Both the position numbers and the translations under genes were made by a program. From the NCBI GenBank assembly GCA_019828595.1, contig JAHQRK010000021.1, positions 868,001 to 932,000 of the forward strand: 64,000 nt of DNA, in the 5' to 3' direction. Positions within the stretch are counted from its first letter, which is position 1; the number at the start of each line of letters is the position of its first letter. The notes beneath the pieces were generated by a model, which was given only the letters and a program-made list of their open reading frames with translations, searched no databases and was not told the origin of the DNA. This document shows, in pieces, positions 10,161 through 22,566 of this stretch. Source of the stretch: Aphanomyces cochlioides. Lineage: Eukaryota > Oomycota > Saprolegniomycetes > Saprolegniales > Verrucalvaceae.

Positions 10161-11393
10161 ATGATGCGATCCATTCTGAGAGTGCGATGGGCTATGGCTT
10201 CCATGGCAGGCGCTGCAGCCTCGTTCTTAAGCACCAAGCATGGTGGATCTTACTGCGACTCGCCAGCGCGTAGCATTGAACGGCCAAAGCCCCGAGCAAT
10301 CATGGCGAATCCAGGTTCTTCACTCAAATGATTCCATGTTGACCACAAGCTCGTAGATGAATTCGCTGCCAAGCTAGGTCAAATGGTTCGTGATGGCCCA
10401 TCGCAATTGCTCTTGATTGCTGACTTTGACTATACGCTGTCGCCTTACTACAAGCCAAGCGGCGAACAAGCCCATTCATGCCATGGAATCGTTGAAGCAA
10501 GCGGTCATCTCGGTCCAGACTTTCGTGCCAAGGCCAATGCTCTCTTTCAGCAGTTTTATCCGATCGAAATATCGCCTCTGTTGACCCATGACGAGAAGGA
10601 GCCACACATGATTCAATGGTTCGCTATCCCTGCCTTCACAGTGTAAAGATGGAGCTTATAGGTGGGAGCGATCGCACAAGCTCATAATCGACTATGGTTT
10701 CAAGAAGCATTATATTGAGGATGGCGTGGCTGCGGCAGACATCACACTGCGTGATGGTTTCCAGCCTCTCTTTGCATCCTTGGCCCAAGCGCAAGTGCCA
10801 ACTTTGATATTTTCGGCTGGATTGGCAGGTTGATTCACGGTGGAATGACCTGTAGTCATCCTGCTTACGTAGATGTCATCCGTGCCGTCCTGACCAAGCA
10901 TTGGGGTGCTGGCTTCTGGACTCCAAATGTCCACGTGATCTCCAACTTAATGCACTTCAATGAGTCTGGCAATCTCGTCGGCTTTCAAGACAAAGTACGC
11001 CCCCACATTAATACAAACTCTCACAATTTGGACGTAGTTGATTCACTGCCACAACAAGAATGCCGAGGTAATCCGAGATACGCCGTTCTGGGATGAATGC
11101 CACAGTCGTCGCAATGTCTTGCTGCTTGGAGATTCTGTACGTTGTTCTTTCGCATCTCGTTGGAAGGTCTATGGAATTGACTACTGTAGGTTGGAGATAT
11201 TCAAATGACGCATGGGCTGGACGAAAAGCTCGTGCTTCGTGTTGGATTTTTGAACACGCATGTCGAGGAACGCTTGGAAGAGTACTTGCGCTTGTTTGAC
11301 GTTGTGATTGTCCATGACGGCACGCTCCACCTTGCGCATCTCCTCGTCGATCTCATCACCAACCAAAAGAACGAGCCATCGGTAGCGTCTTAA
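10161..11393 (+). CDS. Cytosolic 5'-nucleotidase III-type pyrimidine nucleotidase (UMPH-1 family), six exons
   Basis: This HAD-superfamily phosphatase removes phosphate from pyrimidine 5'-monophosphates. Motif I is LLLIADFDYTLS; later blocks include WWERSHKLI, TLIFSAGLA, a NLMHF block and the GDSVGDIQMT loop. Five short introns restore one continuous family protein: 10315-10356, 10619-10661, 10829-10872, 10995-11037 and 11137-11189. Splicing the first removes an apparent in-frame TGA at 10329 and joins MANP to DEFAAKLGQM. The first ATGs (10161/10164) give an Arg-rich leader (MMRSILRVRWAMASM) that may target mitochondria; the family core would start near the later ATG at 10302. The stop codon (11391-11393) overlaps the stop of the convergent UPF0489 gene. 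Introns were placed by eye from family alignment. Confidence 0.85.
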
Positions 11394-12926
11394 GCTTTGA
11401 GAATACAATTTTCAACTTGCAATGGGCCATAGAGCTCTTCCAACATTGCCAACGTGTCTTGCAAGATGGCATCGACTTGATCAAGTGGTGTGTATGCATC
11501 GCCTTGTGATGTCGCGATTGTAATTAATCGGGGACGACAATCTACGAACAATTGAATGCTCTGGGGGCTTGCTCACGGAACTAACCTGTGCTGCTCAAGT
11601 ATGCTCGTAATGAAGCGAGCATGGGCTTGACATTTGAATTGACATTCGCTGGTAAATCCACGCAAGGTCCAGCCCACTGTAGAAGCTCAATTTCTTCAGC
11701 ATTGTAACGCTTCAGCATGCGAAAGAAGCCAAGAAACACGTCGTTCATGCTGGATGGATCATTGTACAGGTCAAGAATTGGCTTTGCCTACGTCCCAACG
11801 ACTTCGTTGTCAGACATTGTGAAGGAAAATGGCATTGCTCCATACCACATCTCGGAGTTGAGCTTCGTCGTCGGTAATTTCCCAAAGTCTTTCTTGAAAT
11901 AATCGATCGACCCATCTAGACACACGGCCAGGTAAGTTTTACCGACGATAATTAAAGCTGACTTGGTGAATTGCTCTTGAAGTGCGATCTGCTGATCATG
12001 GCTTAGCGTAGCTGGAATATTCTACATGTGAGTTAGATGGGCTGAGGAGGACTTCAACGAAGTTGTACTTTAAATTGAAGATCGCTATAAATGCGCTGCA
12101 AGATGCGAGTGTCTTCTTGTCCACACGCTGCTTGAAAGGCTACACAAATTGAGCAACTGGGAGTTTGAAAGTAAACTTTGTACCGTCGAGAAATGGGTTC
12201 AATGTTGAAAAGTAGTCGAGGCAAATATCCAACACAAAGGGATCCGACGGTGGACTTGTTGGTGGCGCACACTCCAAGTCACACACACTGAAGCGAAGCA
12301 ATCTACTCGACGTTTGAGCGCCAAGACGCTATTGAACAACAAGTTACTGTGGCTTGACCAAAGCTGACTCGTCAGCGTACATTGTTTCATCGACAAAATA
12401 CACTTGACGACTCGAGACACACAACGCTCCTGTCAAATATTAGGGAATCACGAGGGGATCTGTACCTGTTTCAAAGTGTTTGCCCACGTAAAAATTCTCG
12501 TCGCCAAGATGCATCTAGTCAAGCACCACGAGGTTTAGCATGGCGGCATCCACTGGAGGAATATTCACACCTGTCGAGCCCACGCAGGTTTGATCCACAC
12601 CAATGAGCTCATATGTCCAGCATACACTAACGGCATGAGGAACGAGGCAATCGCGCCATCGCAAGCCTCCAATTCGTCGTAGAATTCATGCGGAGTGAAT
12701 ATACAATCGGCTGGAATTGTCCTTGGAAATGCCATGTCAGGATGGGCATCAATATGGACGAGCGACCAATTTGAAAAAGGCAGGAGCCGCTTTCTCATAG
12801 CCTACGTAGAGTGACAAATGCTCAGCATTCGCGGTTTCCTTTTTAATCGATCAATACTTTGTGGATTGGCTCCAGGACATGGTGATGGTCGTCCACAACA
12901 ATCGTCGGGATGGCAACAGATGACAT
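11390..12926 (-). CDS. UPF0489 (C5orf22-like) family protein, multi-exon
   Basis: The ATG at 12926 starts MSSVAIPTIVVDDHHHVLE. A short intron then joins to AMRKRLLPFSNW and the block HIDAHPDMAFPRTIPAD, a hallmark of UPF0489. Later exons contain ICLDYFSTLNPF, also typical, and the gene ends with AMLEELYGPLQVENCILKA at 11390-11392. UPF0489 proteins have an arginase-like look, with acidic/His metal-binding motifs, but no firm function is known. The frame breaks between 11400 and 12570 look like several introns, for example beginning near 12596; I did not resolve all of them. It is convergent with the nucleotidase, and the two stop codons share two bases. Confidence 0.7.
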
Positions 12927-12934
12927 GTAAATGC

Positions 12935-12990
12935 TCAATTGGGGTTGAAGGGTTAAGGCGTGTAGGGTTTAGGGGTTAAAGGGGTTATAA
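12935..12990. repeat. G-rich GGGGTTR-like imperfect repeat
   Basis: A short run of imperfect repeats (GGGGTTGAAGGGTTAAGG, then TAGGGTTTAGGGG) includes one TTTAGGG unit. It lies just upstream of the UPF0489 start codon. Similar G-rich text occurs near 2535-2560. It is too short and irregular to call a telomere. Confidence 0.4.
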
Positions 12991-13033
12991 TGGTTCAATA
13001 ACATTGTTAACAAAATATCAAGCGGCTTCTGCC

Positions 13034-14471
13034 CTACACTTTGGTGTCATCCACAACATGGTAGACGTCTTGGTCGTGTCTCTCTTGTGCATTGTTGCCC
13101 TCGGCAGCTGCTGCTGCTTCTGCGGCGGCAGCACCTTCGTCACTATCCTCTTGGGGTACGCGTAAGACGCAGCACAAACAGAACCCCAGGACCAAAAGTA
13201 AGCCCCCTGCCAGGACGAACCAAGGCAGCAACACATACATGGACGAGAAAGAGCCCTCCAGACGAAATGCCAAGACAATAAATGGGCTCAAGAAGATCAC
13301 CCAGCCGAATCCAATGCAAATAAGGCTCCGCCAGTCAACTTGGTTATCCTCTGCTAGTCGAGCTGCGGCTTGAATACCACGAATCTACACAACAATAGTG
13401 AATAACACCGAAGGGGAAAGAGTGGACGGACTGTTGACCAGAGGGAGAGCCCAATGGCAATCCAAACGGGGAGAAAAACGAGCCCCCAGCTTGACGACAA
13501 TGCATCATCGACTTTGAGTCCAACTAGCACGGCAAAGATGAGCCGTAAGACTGTGTGCACGCAGCTGTAAACCACTGACGCAACCAGCTAAAAGAAATGA
13601 CAAGGTGGAAGATAAAAAGTAGAGCGTACCCATGGAGTGGCATCGGGCATCGACGATGCCAAAGTCCATCCAACGAGGATTTTTTCCACCAAGAGCAAGC
13701 TTTCCAAGACGAAGTAGGGTACCAAAACAGTCACGCAAGACCAATCTACAGTGCCTTGCAACTTCATTGCAATGAAGATTTGACAAGTGACGAAGAGCAG
13801 CGCCTTGAGCAGCATCAAACTACAAGGGGAGGTTAATATCCAGCAATTGCAACAGGGGAACCTCTTAGAGAGAACACGAGTATATGCAGTCGCCTTCGAG
13901 GAAGATGCGTCGTCATTGTCTGAAGAATCGTCTCCTTTGGAGCCCAAGGAGCAACAAGCCGAGCACAAATAGAGCCCATCAAAGATCCACATGGGAATAA
14001 ATACTTGAATCCACGACCAGTCCACGGTATGATCGGCGCGGAGACATAAAAATACTAGACAAAACATCGGTGAGATCAATTGTCAACCGTGGATGTGGTA
14101 CTTGGCATCAAGAGAAGAAGGGAACAGATGAGCGCCACGCCGAGGAGAATCGTGCATTTCGAGCCTGAACCCATGGACGAAAGCGCACTGACGGCCGCGG
14201 CCATCATTTGTTCGGCATTCATTTCGCCAAATCCATTCATCATCTTGAGTCCTTCTTCACCCGTCGCGTCGTAGATCTCTCGTTGGTGGGGATCGCTCAA
14301 GACGTCGTAGGCATGTTTCATCGTTGTAAATTCTTCCTGCGCTTCCGGAGAATTGCCACGTTTGTCCGGGTGGAGCTCGAGCGCCTTTTTTCGGTAAGCT
14401 TTCTTGAGTTGTTCGGGCGTTGCGTCCGGCTGGACGCCCATGAGATCATAGAACTTGGTGTGCTGGACCAT
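13034..14471 (-). CDS. J-domain protein fused to a TMEM185-like multi-pass membrane protein
   Basis: The ATG at 14471 (MVQHTKFYDLMGV) is the usual J-domain start; an upstream in-frame ATG at 14522 is possible. The J domain includes KKAYRKKALELHPDKRG with the HPD motif needed to stimulate Hsp70 ATPase. After a Met/Ala-rich linker comes a transmembrane segment (TILLGVALICSLLLLM). Removal of a ~47-nt intron then joins IFLCLRADHTVDWSW, typical of TMEM185/FAM11 proteins. Further hydrophobic exons follow (VDWSCVTVLVPYF, LVGLKVDDALSS, VIFLSPFIVLAFRLEG), and an acidic Ala-rich cytosolic tail ends YHVVDDTKV. The family is thought to sit in internal membranes. A fused J domain would place an Hsp70 co-chaperone on that membrane. 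Intron removal is required throughout; the join is inferred from frame, spacing and family order. Confidence 0.7.
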
Positions 14472-14522
14472 GATCCCGTCGATTGCGGCGACTGACAAAA
14501 AAATATTCTTGCAATTGGACAT

Positions 14523-15399
14523 GTACTAGTAACCTCCTTGAAAGTCCACTTTGTTTCTTTTTTCATCTCAAAAAATATTTTACATACAAATTTACAATTA
14601 CAATTTTCTTTTTTCACATTTTTATCAATTTTTTTATTCCATCTTGTACAGTACAGTCAAAATTCTGAGTAAAAAAATGGAGGTCACTAAATTTACAGTA
14701 TGATTTCTTTGGACTGCAATTCAAGCCGATGAGATCGTGGCAACGTCTCCTAGCGCGGAAAATAAATACACCCATAAAGCTATTGAAATTCACGAGAGAG
14801 CAGGATGAACCTACAGATAGAACATGGATGAAAAAATCGTAAATACTGGAAATTCAGCCGGGATTTATTGAGACGTCTGCAAATCGAGCATACAAAATTC
14901 AAGATAAAAATAATATATTTGTTTTTCTAAAAATAGAATTTCCAGTTGGAATGTGATTTTTCAAAAATTACAGGAGATGGACAAATTGACCCATCACAAT
15001 CGTGATGGCGGCACTGTGCAGCGCCGCCACTGACCGAGCCTACTTTTCCATGGACGTCATTCTTCCAGGACTTTGAAGCCAAAGGGCACTTGAACTAGCC
15101 AGCCAGTGCGTTGGAGTCTACGTAGCTTGAATGAGTGAATTGTTCTCGTGATATATCAACTGTTTTCATCGAGAACGCCATGGAATTCCGCCTGCGATGG
15201 TGGAGATGGCGGCGGTGACTTCATTCGAAATCCAACACGCGAACGACAGCGGCGGCATCATTCACTGGGTAAATCGCAGCGTGGACTTGTAGCAGCGAGA
15301 TGACGAAGGCCAGGTGGTTTTCGAGATCTTGGACATGGATGGCACTATTTTTGTCCAAACTTGGATTAGTTGGGAAATAAATTTGTCGTGGCTGGCCGG
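14523..15399. other. Intergenic region between divergent genes
   Basis: AT-rich up to about 14960, with long T runs, and without convincing coding sequence. It carries the upstream regions of the J-domain gene (minus) and the aminotransferase gene (plus). Open frames in 15220-15400 are shadows of the flanking coding region. Confidence 0.5.
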
Positions 15400-16881
15400 A
15401 TGCTTCACGTCCGTCGCGCATGTCGTCGTCGCCAGCGATGCTTTTCCTCGTCGTCTGTGGCCTCGACGGGCTACCAAGCGATTGGCTCGTTCCATACACC
15501 AAGCATTGACGACTTGTTCCTCGAAGCCACGCCTCGGCCAGCGCCATTTCAAGTCCCCAGCGTGCCACCGTTGGCTGCATTTGGCCACGACGCCCGCGCG
15601 GCGTTCTTCCTCGACCCGACGTGGATTTTCCTAAACCACGGCGCGTTCGGCTCGACATTGCGCCTCGCCATGCACACGGCGCAGCATTGGCGCGAATATG
15701 CCGAGGAGCAGCCGTTGAAATTCATCGACCGAGAGTTGTTCTACCACGCAGTCGATGCAATCAAGGCGCTAGCGGCGTTTGTCCACGTCGCCCCGACGGA
15801 TCTCGTCTTGCTCCCCAACGCCACGGCAGGACTCAATTCTGTACGTCCTGTAGCCCGAACTGCCAGCTCAAACTGCATGGAGTAGGTGATTGAATCCATG
15901 GCGGCGGCGACCATGAAACCTGGCGACACAATCTACTGCTTGGACGTCGCCTATGGTGCCGTCAAGAAACTTTTGCACCAAGTGTGCACTGAGCATGGGC
16001 TCAACTTTCACGTGGAGCCTTTGCCGTACTCGATCAGCCACGACGACGAGGCGATTCTAGAGCTCGTCTCCAGGACAATTCCATCGTCCTGCAGGTTGTT
16101 CACGTTGCCTCTGGCTGTTGTGACGGACCGTGTAGGCTTGTCGTGATGGACCACATCACGTCCAACACTGCGACGCTGCTTCCAGCTCAACGTTTGGTCG
16201 ATCTGTGCCATTCCAAGCAGATTCCAGTGCTCATTGACGGTGCCCATGGACTTTTAAACCTCGACTTGAACGTGGATGCCATCGGCGCCGATTTCTACGT
16301 CGGCAATTGCCACAAATGGCTCTGCTCCACCAAAGGCGCCGCGTTTCTCCACGTCCAGCGACAGCATCAAGCGACGATTCGACCACGGATTCAGTCGCAT
16401 GGGATGGAGCAAGGCTTTCAATCGGGATTTCTATGGACGGGCTTGCAGGACTACAGCGCATGGCTGACGTTGCCGACCGTCTTGTCGTTCTGGCAAAACC
16501 AAGCCCCCGCCGTGCGCAAGTACATTCACAGCACGGTCGACCAAGCCGCGTCGACTTTAATGCACCACTGGCATCTCCACGAGGTACTTTTTTCTTTTGA
16601 AGCGTCTTTGACGGTGAAATACTTACCAGACGCATGAATTGCCACGGCATAAATTCCACGCCATGCGACTCGTGCCGCTGCCTCCGTCGGTGTTTGGGCT
16701 TGAAAAAGACGCGCGGAAGACATCCGCCGATGCGAAATACATTCAAGATCGTCTCCATGATGCTTTCCACGTCGAAGTGCCCGTGAAATGCATCGACGGA
16801 CGGCTCTACTTGCGACTGTCCGCCCATGTCTACAACGCCCCGGACGACTATGACTACCTTGGTCATATTATCCACGCATAG
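15400..16881 (+). CDS. Mitochondrial class-V aminotransferase-like PLP enzyme (isopenicillin-N-epimerase-like), four exons
   Basis: The ATG at 15400 gives an Arg/Ser-rich mitochondrial presequence (MLHVRRACRRRQRCFSSSS). The enzyme then starts with WIFLNHGAFGSTL, the substrate/PLP entry motif of class-V aminotransferases. Other landmarks are LLPNATAGLNS, a VLIDGAHG aspartate that contacts the pyridine nitrogen, and GNCHKWLCSTKGAAFL with the lysine that forms the Schiff base with PLP. Introns at 15841-15885, 16095-16135 and 16584-16629 restore one frame; splicing the second joins SSC to RLVVMDHITS. Length and motifs fit the isopenicillin-N epimerase/cysteine-desulfurase-like group, which rearranges or desulfurates amino acids. 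The true substrate cannot be told from sequence. Only 46 bp separate its stop from the next gene. Confidence 0.85.
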
Positions 16882-16927
16882 CGAACCGACACAACGTGAA
16901 AAGCCATAAGGGAAAAGATCGCATTTC

Positions 16928-19900
16928 ATGTTGACTGGCCTTCTTGTCGTCGTCGTAGCGACGCTCGTCTTGGCTCAATTGCAGACTTTAACAGCTCCTG
17001 GTGAGCTAGTGATCACCCGAGAGGCATGCCAAGTCGACTCCATTGCTGCCAGAGTCCACTGGCCAGCTGTCGAGTACGTAAAACTTGGCTGAAATCGACA
17101 GCTCACGCTCGAGTCTAGTGGACCGATTACAGCTTATGAAGTACAGTACAGGCCCGTCGCTGGCCCCAAGACAGATTGGATCGTCTGGTCAAACACCCTG
17201 TCGGGCAGAGCGTCGGGGACTTCCATCCCGACGTGGGAAGTCCAGACAATCCAAACGCGGTCTGTCGATGGGGCGACGCCCATCTCTGGGGGATTCTACA
17301 GAGTCACTAGCTCGTACAAGAGCGTTCTGGACGTCGACACGCGCACGGGTGAGTACTATATCTCTCTTTCGCACTAAGTGGTGGAACGCAGGACTTGCAG
17401 TGTCCCCGCTGATTGCATTTGACGCGACAGCACAAGACGTCGAAGCGGCGCTAGAGGCCATGCACGACCTGGTCGACGTCAAAGTCACTCGAGACGGGCC
17501 AGACGCACAGGGAGGCTACAAATGGCGCATTGAATTCCACGAAGTGACTCCACGATCGATGCTGGGGATTCACACGGCCGCTATCCCAAACGGCATGGTG
17601 TCCATCGTCGAGATGAACGAACCGACAAAGGTCTGCACTGCCGCTTGCTCGGCTGTCGTGTCCAACTTGGTCTCTCGTACTTCCTACGTCTTTCGAGTAC
17701 GAGCTGGAAGCGTAAGAAGTTGGAAAGCGATGGACACGATTGAGTTTGGTCGTAGGAAAACACGTGGGGGCCATGGAGCATGGCGTCCAAAGTTTATGAA
17801 ACGTGCACGATCGGTACATCCTCTTGTGAAAATCCTCGGGCTCACTCAACTCAACAGCGGTTCCTGCTGCTCCAACGCAGCTCACTCTACTCAGCACAAC
17901 GCGATCGGCGATAACAATCCAGTGGAGCGCGCTCTCCAAGCCCACCGCGTTCAAGGTGCAATATCGTTGTGGGCAAGAGATACTGTGGAGTTTGATGCAA
18001 GTTACGACTTTCTTTGCGACTGTCCACGACTTGCGGCCGAATACACAATGCCAGTAGAGTGCCAGCGCCTGTATTTGCGCTCATGGCAAGCTTAGATTCC
18101 GCGTCTCGGCATGGAATGAAGTCGGCGAAGGGCCATTGAGTAATGTATTCGTGGCAAGATCCAACCCAGGGCCTCCGGAACCCCCCGAGAGTTTGGTGTT
18201 TTCGGTTGTCAACGCTACAGTGCTGCGACTAACATGGACGCCTCCTTCGTACGAGTATTCTACCGAAAGGAGAGAGTCAAATCGAGCTTAGGGACGACGG
18301 GGGACGACCTATCCAAGCGTACAATATCAAGATTAAAGCTTTGGACACTGTGGGGGAATGGATCGAGCTTCCTGTACGTCAAACCTTACAGCTGACGAGT
18401 TCAAAGACGTCTCTGCATTAGCCGACTTTGGATCTCCAAGTCGACTGGCCGCCACTTGCTCCTTATAGGCGTTATGGTGCCAGAGTGGCGGCGACAAACG
18501 CGATAGGTCAAAGCAACTGGAAGCTCAGCAATATTATCCGCAGTGATATGGTCCGCGTGGTGCCAACACCACCCCCGGATGAGTCGCCAAAGGAGATGTA
18601 CCTCCTACCAGCATCCCAAGCCAGTGCTGCAAACAGAGAGGACAAATATTACATGGGAGGCACGGCAAATGGTGGCCAACGCGGCAAAGACGGTCAGGTA
18701 TGTCGATTGCATTGCGTGCTTTGATGATATTTGTAGCCTGGAGTTGTCTTTCTTCGACTGTTTGGTTTGGACGGTCGAATTCTCAATGAAGACACGATGT
18801 TCTACCACCAGAGACGACAGGTACAAGCCTTTTTTGACCTCCTTGTAACAATCTTCATTGTAGAACTATACGATTCCTGCTACTGCAGCGTACGATCGCG
18901 CTGTCGCTGATTTGTACGCTTGGGGTGGAGGCGGAGGTAGTGCTAGCCTCGGTACCGACGAATGGGCGGCTGGAGGGGGCGGGGGATTTACGAGAGCATC
19001 GTTTCCCATCTACAGGGACGATGTGTTTGAGATCAATGTAGGTGGAGGGGGCTTGGGAACGCTCAACGGAGGATATGGAGGCTATGGAGGCGGTGGATCC
19101 GGTGGCCCTGGGGATTTTCCAGGTGCTGGTGGTGGCGGGGCAACCTCCATCAGGCTGCTTCGAGCTGGACAGTGGTCTTTGATATTAGTCGCTCCTGGAG
19201 GAGGTGGTGGTGGAGCTACTGCCGTCTGCTGCTCATCTGGAGGAGGTGGCGGTGGTATCAATGGCACCGTTGGCACGGCCCCTACCGCGGCTCAAATTGA
19301 TTTACCACTGGAAATGACGATCCGCGATGAGTTTCACTCAAGATTCGAGTTTGGCGACAGCAGGGATTTCACTGGGCGGTCTGCTTACGACCAGGTTGAT
19401 CTTCAGTGTTGATTCGCTCTGATCCTCCGTCGTAGAACCTCGGCTATGGCTTTGCGCGCTATGCTGACTACACGACACTAGCTAGTGGTGGCGTCGGTGG
19501 CTCGAATACGTCTGGTGGTCCAGCTGGAACACAAAGTTCTTATCGCTACGGGGCGAATCGAGGTATAAATTGCGTAGTTTCTTCGCAAACTTTGAATTTG
19601 TCCTAGGGCCATCCAACGGAGTGAGTGGACTCGGTGGGGTTGGTGGCGAGGGAATGAAAGGTGGCGGTGGAGGTGGCGGTGGATATTTTGGAGGAGGCGG
19701 AGGCGGTGGTGGCCTTGAAGGTGCTGGTGGTGGTGGTGGCAGTGGCTTCGTATTATCATCCGCGGTAGCCGTTCCAATACCATTGCCAGTGGCAGCTATC
19801 GTACCCGACCAAGTGACAGTAGCTCCAAGTGAATCAACGCTACTTGTGCAATGGAAAAAGCCCACAAGAGGTATACGAAAGTAACTTGATGCTCGATAAA

Positions 19901-22117
19901 TTGGCGTTCATGTAGACTTTGACGATTTGATCGTCGGATATGCCGTGGAACTTGCGATTGGAAGAGAAAACTTGGACTTCAAGCAGGTACGACGCTAATA
20001 CAAGTGCTGCAGTGCTAAGTTAGTCTATAGCTGGGTGTGACCACACAACTGAGCTTTGTTATCGATTCCCTCGAGCCTGCTACTGAATATTCAGTCCGAG
20101 TCAAGCTCATTTCGCAGTACAATAGAGGTAGCTATGCTCCTCGTGTCGTTGTCACGACGCTGGCGATGCCTGAAAACTCATGGCGATTTATTCCACCGCT
20201 GCAATTGATGCAGTCCAACGTCGGCATGGGACTTCGCCATGTTGACGGCCCTGTTGCGTCTCCATCGCCCAGACGTGGCCATAGCATGGTAGTCATTGGC
20301 GATTACCATTATCTTTTCGGCGGGTAGAGACTCTATCGAGTGGATTTGCTTCAAGCTAGCCTAGGTTTGGCCCTGGTTATCCATGTCAGCGCGGCACAAG
20401 CGATGTTTGTTTCGCATCCAGTCGTGAAAACAACGAACTATGGCGATACCATCCCAAGACGCAAACTTGGTAAAGCCCATCAGTGTGAAAGAATGAGCCC
20501 ATCGACGTAGGCTCCAAATTGCAGTCACAGGGGGGCCGTCACCTCGTGAAAAGCACACTGCGTCAGTTATTGGAGGCAAAATGCTTATCTTTGGCGGACG
20601 TCAGCTCCAACAAGGCTCGTTCAACGACGTCTGGCAGCTTGACGTCGGCATGACAGTCAATATTACGTCGACTCAGACAAGCTCAAACGTCGCGCTCAAC
20701 GATGGCCAAGACACTTGGACGACAGCCATGGCGGCCACTGATCCGTCGACGCAATGCACGAAATCACTGCAAATCGTGGTGAATTTAACCCACGACTGTC
20801 TTAACACGCTCGAAATCTTTCTCTACGGTCCAGGGCCTTCGTCAGCTCCCTCTATTCAGCAAGATAGTATCACTGGCAGCGCTGCAGCGTCCGACAAGAT
20901 GTGGTCAATTGACAATAGACAAGGAGTTGGAGCTGAGCGAATTACAGAAACATACCCGACAACACGGTGAGGATTCACATCCGCACTTATTTCAAATTCC
21001 ATTGTAGCGGCCACCGAGCTCAATTGTTTGGGATGGCAAATACATCCACAGTCTGTCTATCAGGGGCTCAAACCCTCACGTTCGACCTGACGTCGTCGTT
21101 GGAGCCGCTGGAGAAGTTCATTCACATTCCCCCTGCTGGCATTTGGACCCTCGAGGTACGCCAGGGAAATTGATGATAAAGTCTCAAGTGCTTTTAGATT
21201 CACGATCGAGAGAAGGAAGGTCTTCAAGGAGTCCTCTCGTCGTGGCAAATCCAATGGACTGTGGTAAATTCCCCATCGATACAGCCGACCAATTTGTCAT
21301 GCTCTTGGTATTTTAGGAAGCGTGTACTCCAATCTATCAATGGACGGATGTGACGAGTTCCATTCAAGGCACACCGCCGTCTCCACGATACCAGCACTCG
21401 TCAATCGTCGTGGGCAACAGTTTGTTTGTCTTTGGCGGGAAAGACGCCGTGGAATACCAAGACTTGTATCGTCTCGACTACGTTCCCGGCGCTGCCAGTA
21501 CATTTGAACCAAATTTTCTCGATATAATCTCGGAGGTGTTAGATAATGCATGGACAACGCTGCAGCCTGTCGGTCTGTCGATCTTGCAACGTCGATACGG
21601 CCAGCTTTTTATCCTCTCCGAGTATCAAATCCTCTTGCCAACAATGGGGCTCCAGTCTGATACGTTTGACGATGCCACAGCTTTTGTCGAGCTACAGCAA
21701 CAGTCCTTGATTCATTCCACTGTCGCTCCGACGGCCATTGACATCGCAAACGCAAGCTCAGCGCCAAGCCAGAGATATTTTGCAGCAGCGACGTGGTGGA
21801 ACTCGAAACTACTCCTCTTTGGCGGGTACATTGACATCGTCTTGCGTACTACAAGGATTCACGATCTCTCTTGGGATAGTCAAGACAACAGTGCCTATCT
21901 AGACGACTTGTGGGAGCTCACGATTGCACCTTCGACGTTGCCTCCTCGGTTGGATCCGACACAAATATGCCCGTGGATGTTTACGACGCGACAAAGTGCA
22001 TGGCTCGCCTCTTGCGGCTCCACGACGAATTTAAACAGCCAGCCATGCTCGCTTTCAACGATTTTGCTCGCCGCGTGGTGTCAGCAAACGTATCAAACAG
22101 TTCATAATCTATATTAA
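16928..22117 (+). CDS. Large secreted multidomain protein: FN3, glycine-rich, kelch, P-domain, kelch
   Basis: The ATG at 16928 gives a signal peptide (MLTGLLVVVVATLVLAQ). Many short introns interrupt the gene; one at about 18255-18298 joins LTWTPPS to GDDGGRPIQAYNIKI. Order of visible modules: fibronectin-III-like repeats (about 17.0-18.6 kb), a long glycine-rich region (18.9-19.8 kb) in the style of gly-rich cell-surface proteins, another FN3 (about 19.8-20.2 kb), kelch motifs (PSPRRGHSMVVIGDYHYLFG), then a beta-rich stretch resembling the proprotein-convertase P domain (20.7-21.2 kb), and further kelch repeats (SPRYQHSSIVVGNSLFVFGG; RYFAAATWW). It ends in a Cys-containing tail. It is probably extracellular or adhesive. 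The end is least certain: a frame with a stop at 22117 is preferred, but an intron from about 22092 to 22193 would extend it to 22200 or 22239. Confidence 0.7.
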
Positions 22118-22566
22118 CCCGACAATATCAACTGGGAAATCTTGTCGTTGCGACATAACTTTGATAACTACTTTCTTGCAGATTTCAAGACCTCCTGTAG
22201 CTCTAGGTCAGTCGTCAGTAGCCTCTTCCAATGGATAAATGGTCGTGAAGTGGCTCTAAAGTCTAATGACGGCTACATCTCCAACAAATCGCTCCAACGT
22301 TGGAGGTAACTGAGACAACGAGCGAGTCCACCTTGGAGCGTAATGTTCCCCTGGCAGCATGCGTTCCCCAGAGCGCAAGGTCAAAGGACTTCAACCCGAT
22401 TCACTACAGCTATCGGACTTTCAACGTATGAGCAAAATCGACGGCTCAATAGAAGTCGGGGTTGAAGAGAAGATGTTGTGAGCTCACGTGTGTGCTCTGT
22501 GCGCTGGTTGATATCCACAAAGTTCGTCAGCATTGCGACTATCGTGTGAATTTGTTTACAATTATA
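22118..22566. other. Short region between convergent genes
   Basis: Between the stop of the kelch/FN3 gene and the stop of the PPR-like gene. An open stretch up to about 22310, in the frame of the upstream gene, may be a last exon or 3' UTR. Nothing else is recognisable. Confidence 0.4.

Noticed and set aside
10329..10331. Premature stop in the nucleotidase gene
   Set aside because: The TGA lies in a 42-nt GT-AG intron (10315-10356) whose removal restores the family sequence.
12935..12990. Interstitial telomere repeat
   Set aside because: Only one TTTAGGG unit is present within irregular G-rich text; there is no regular array.
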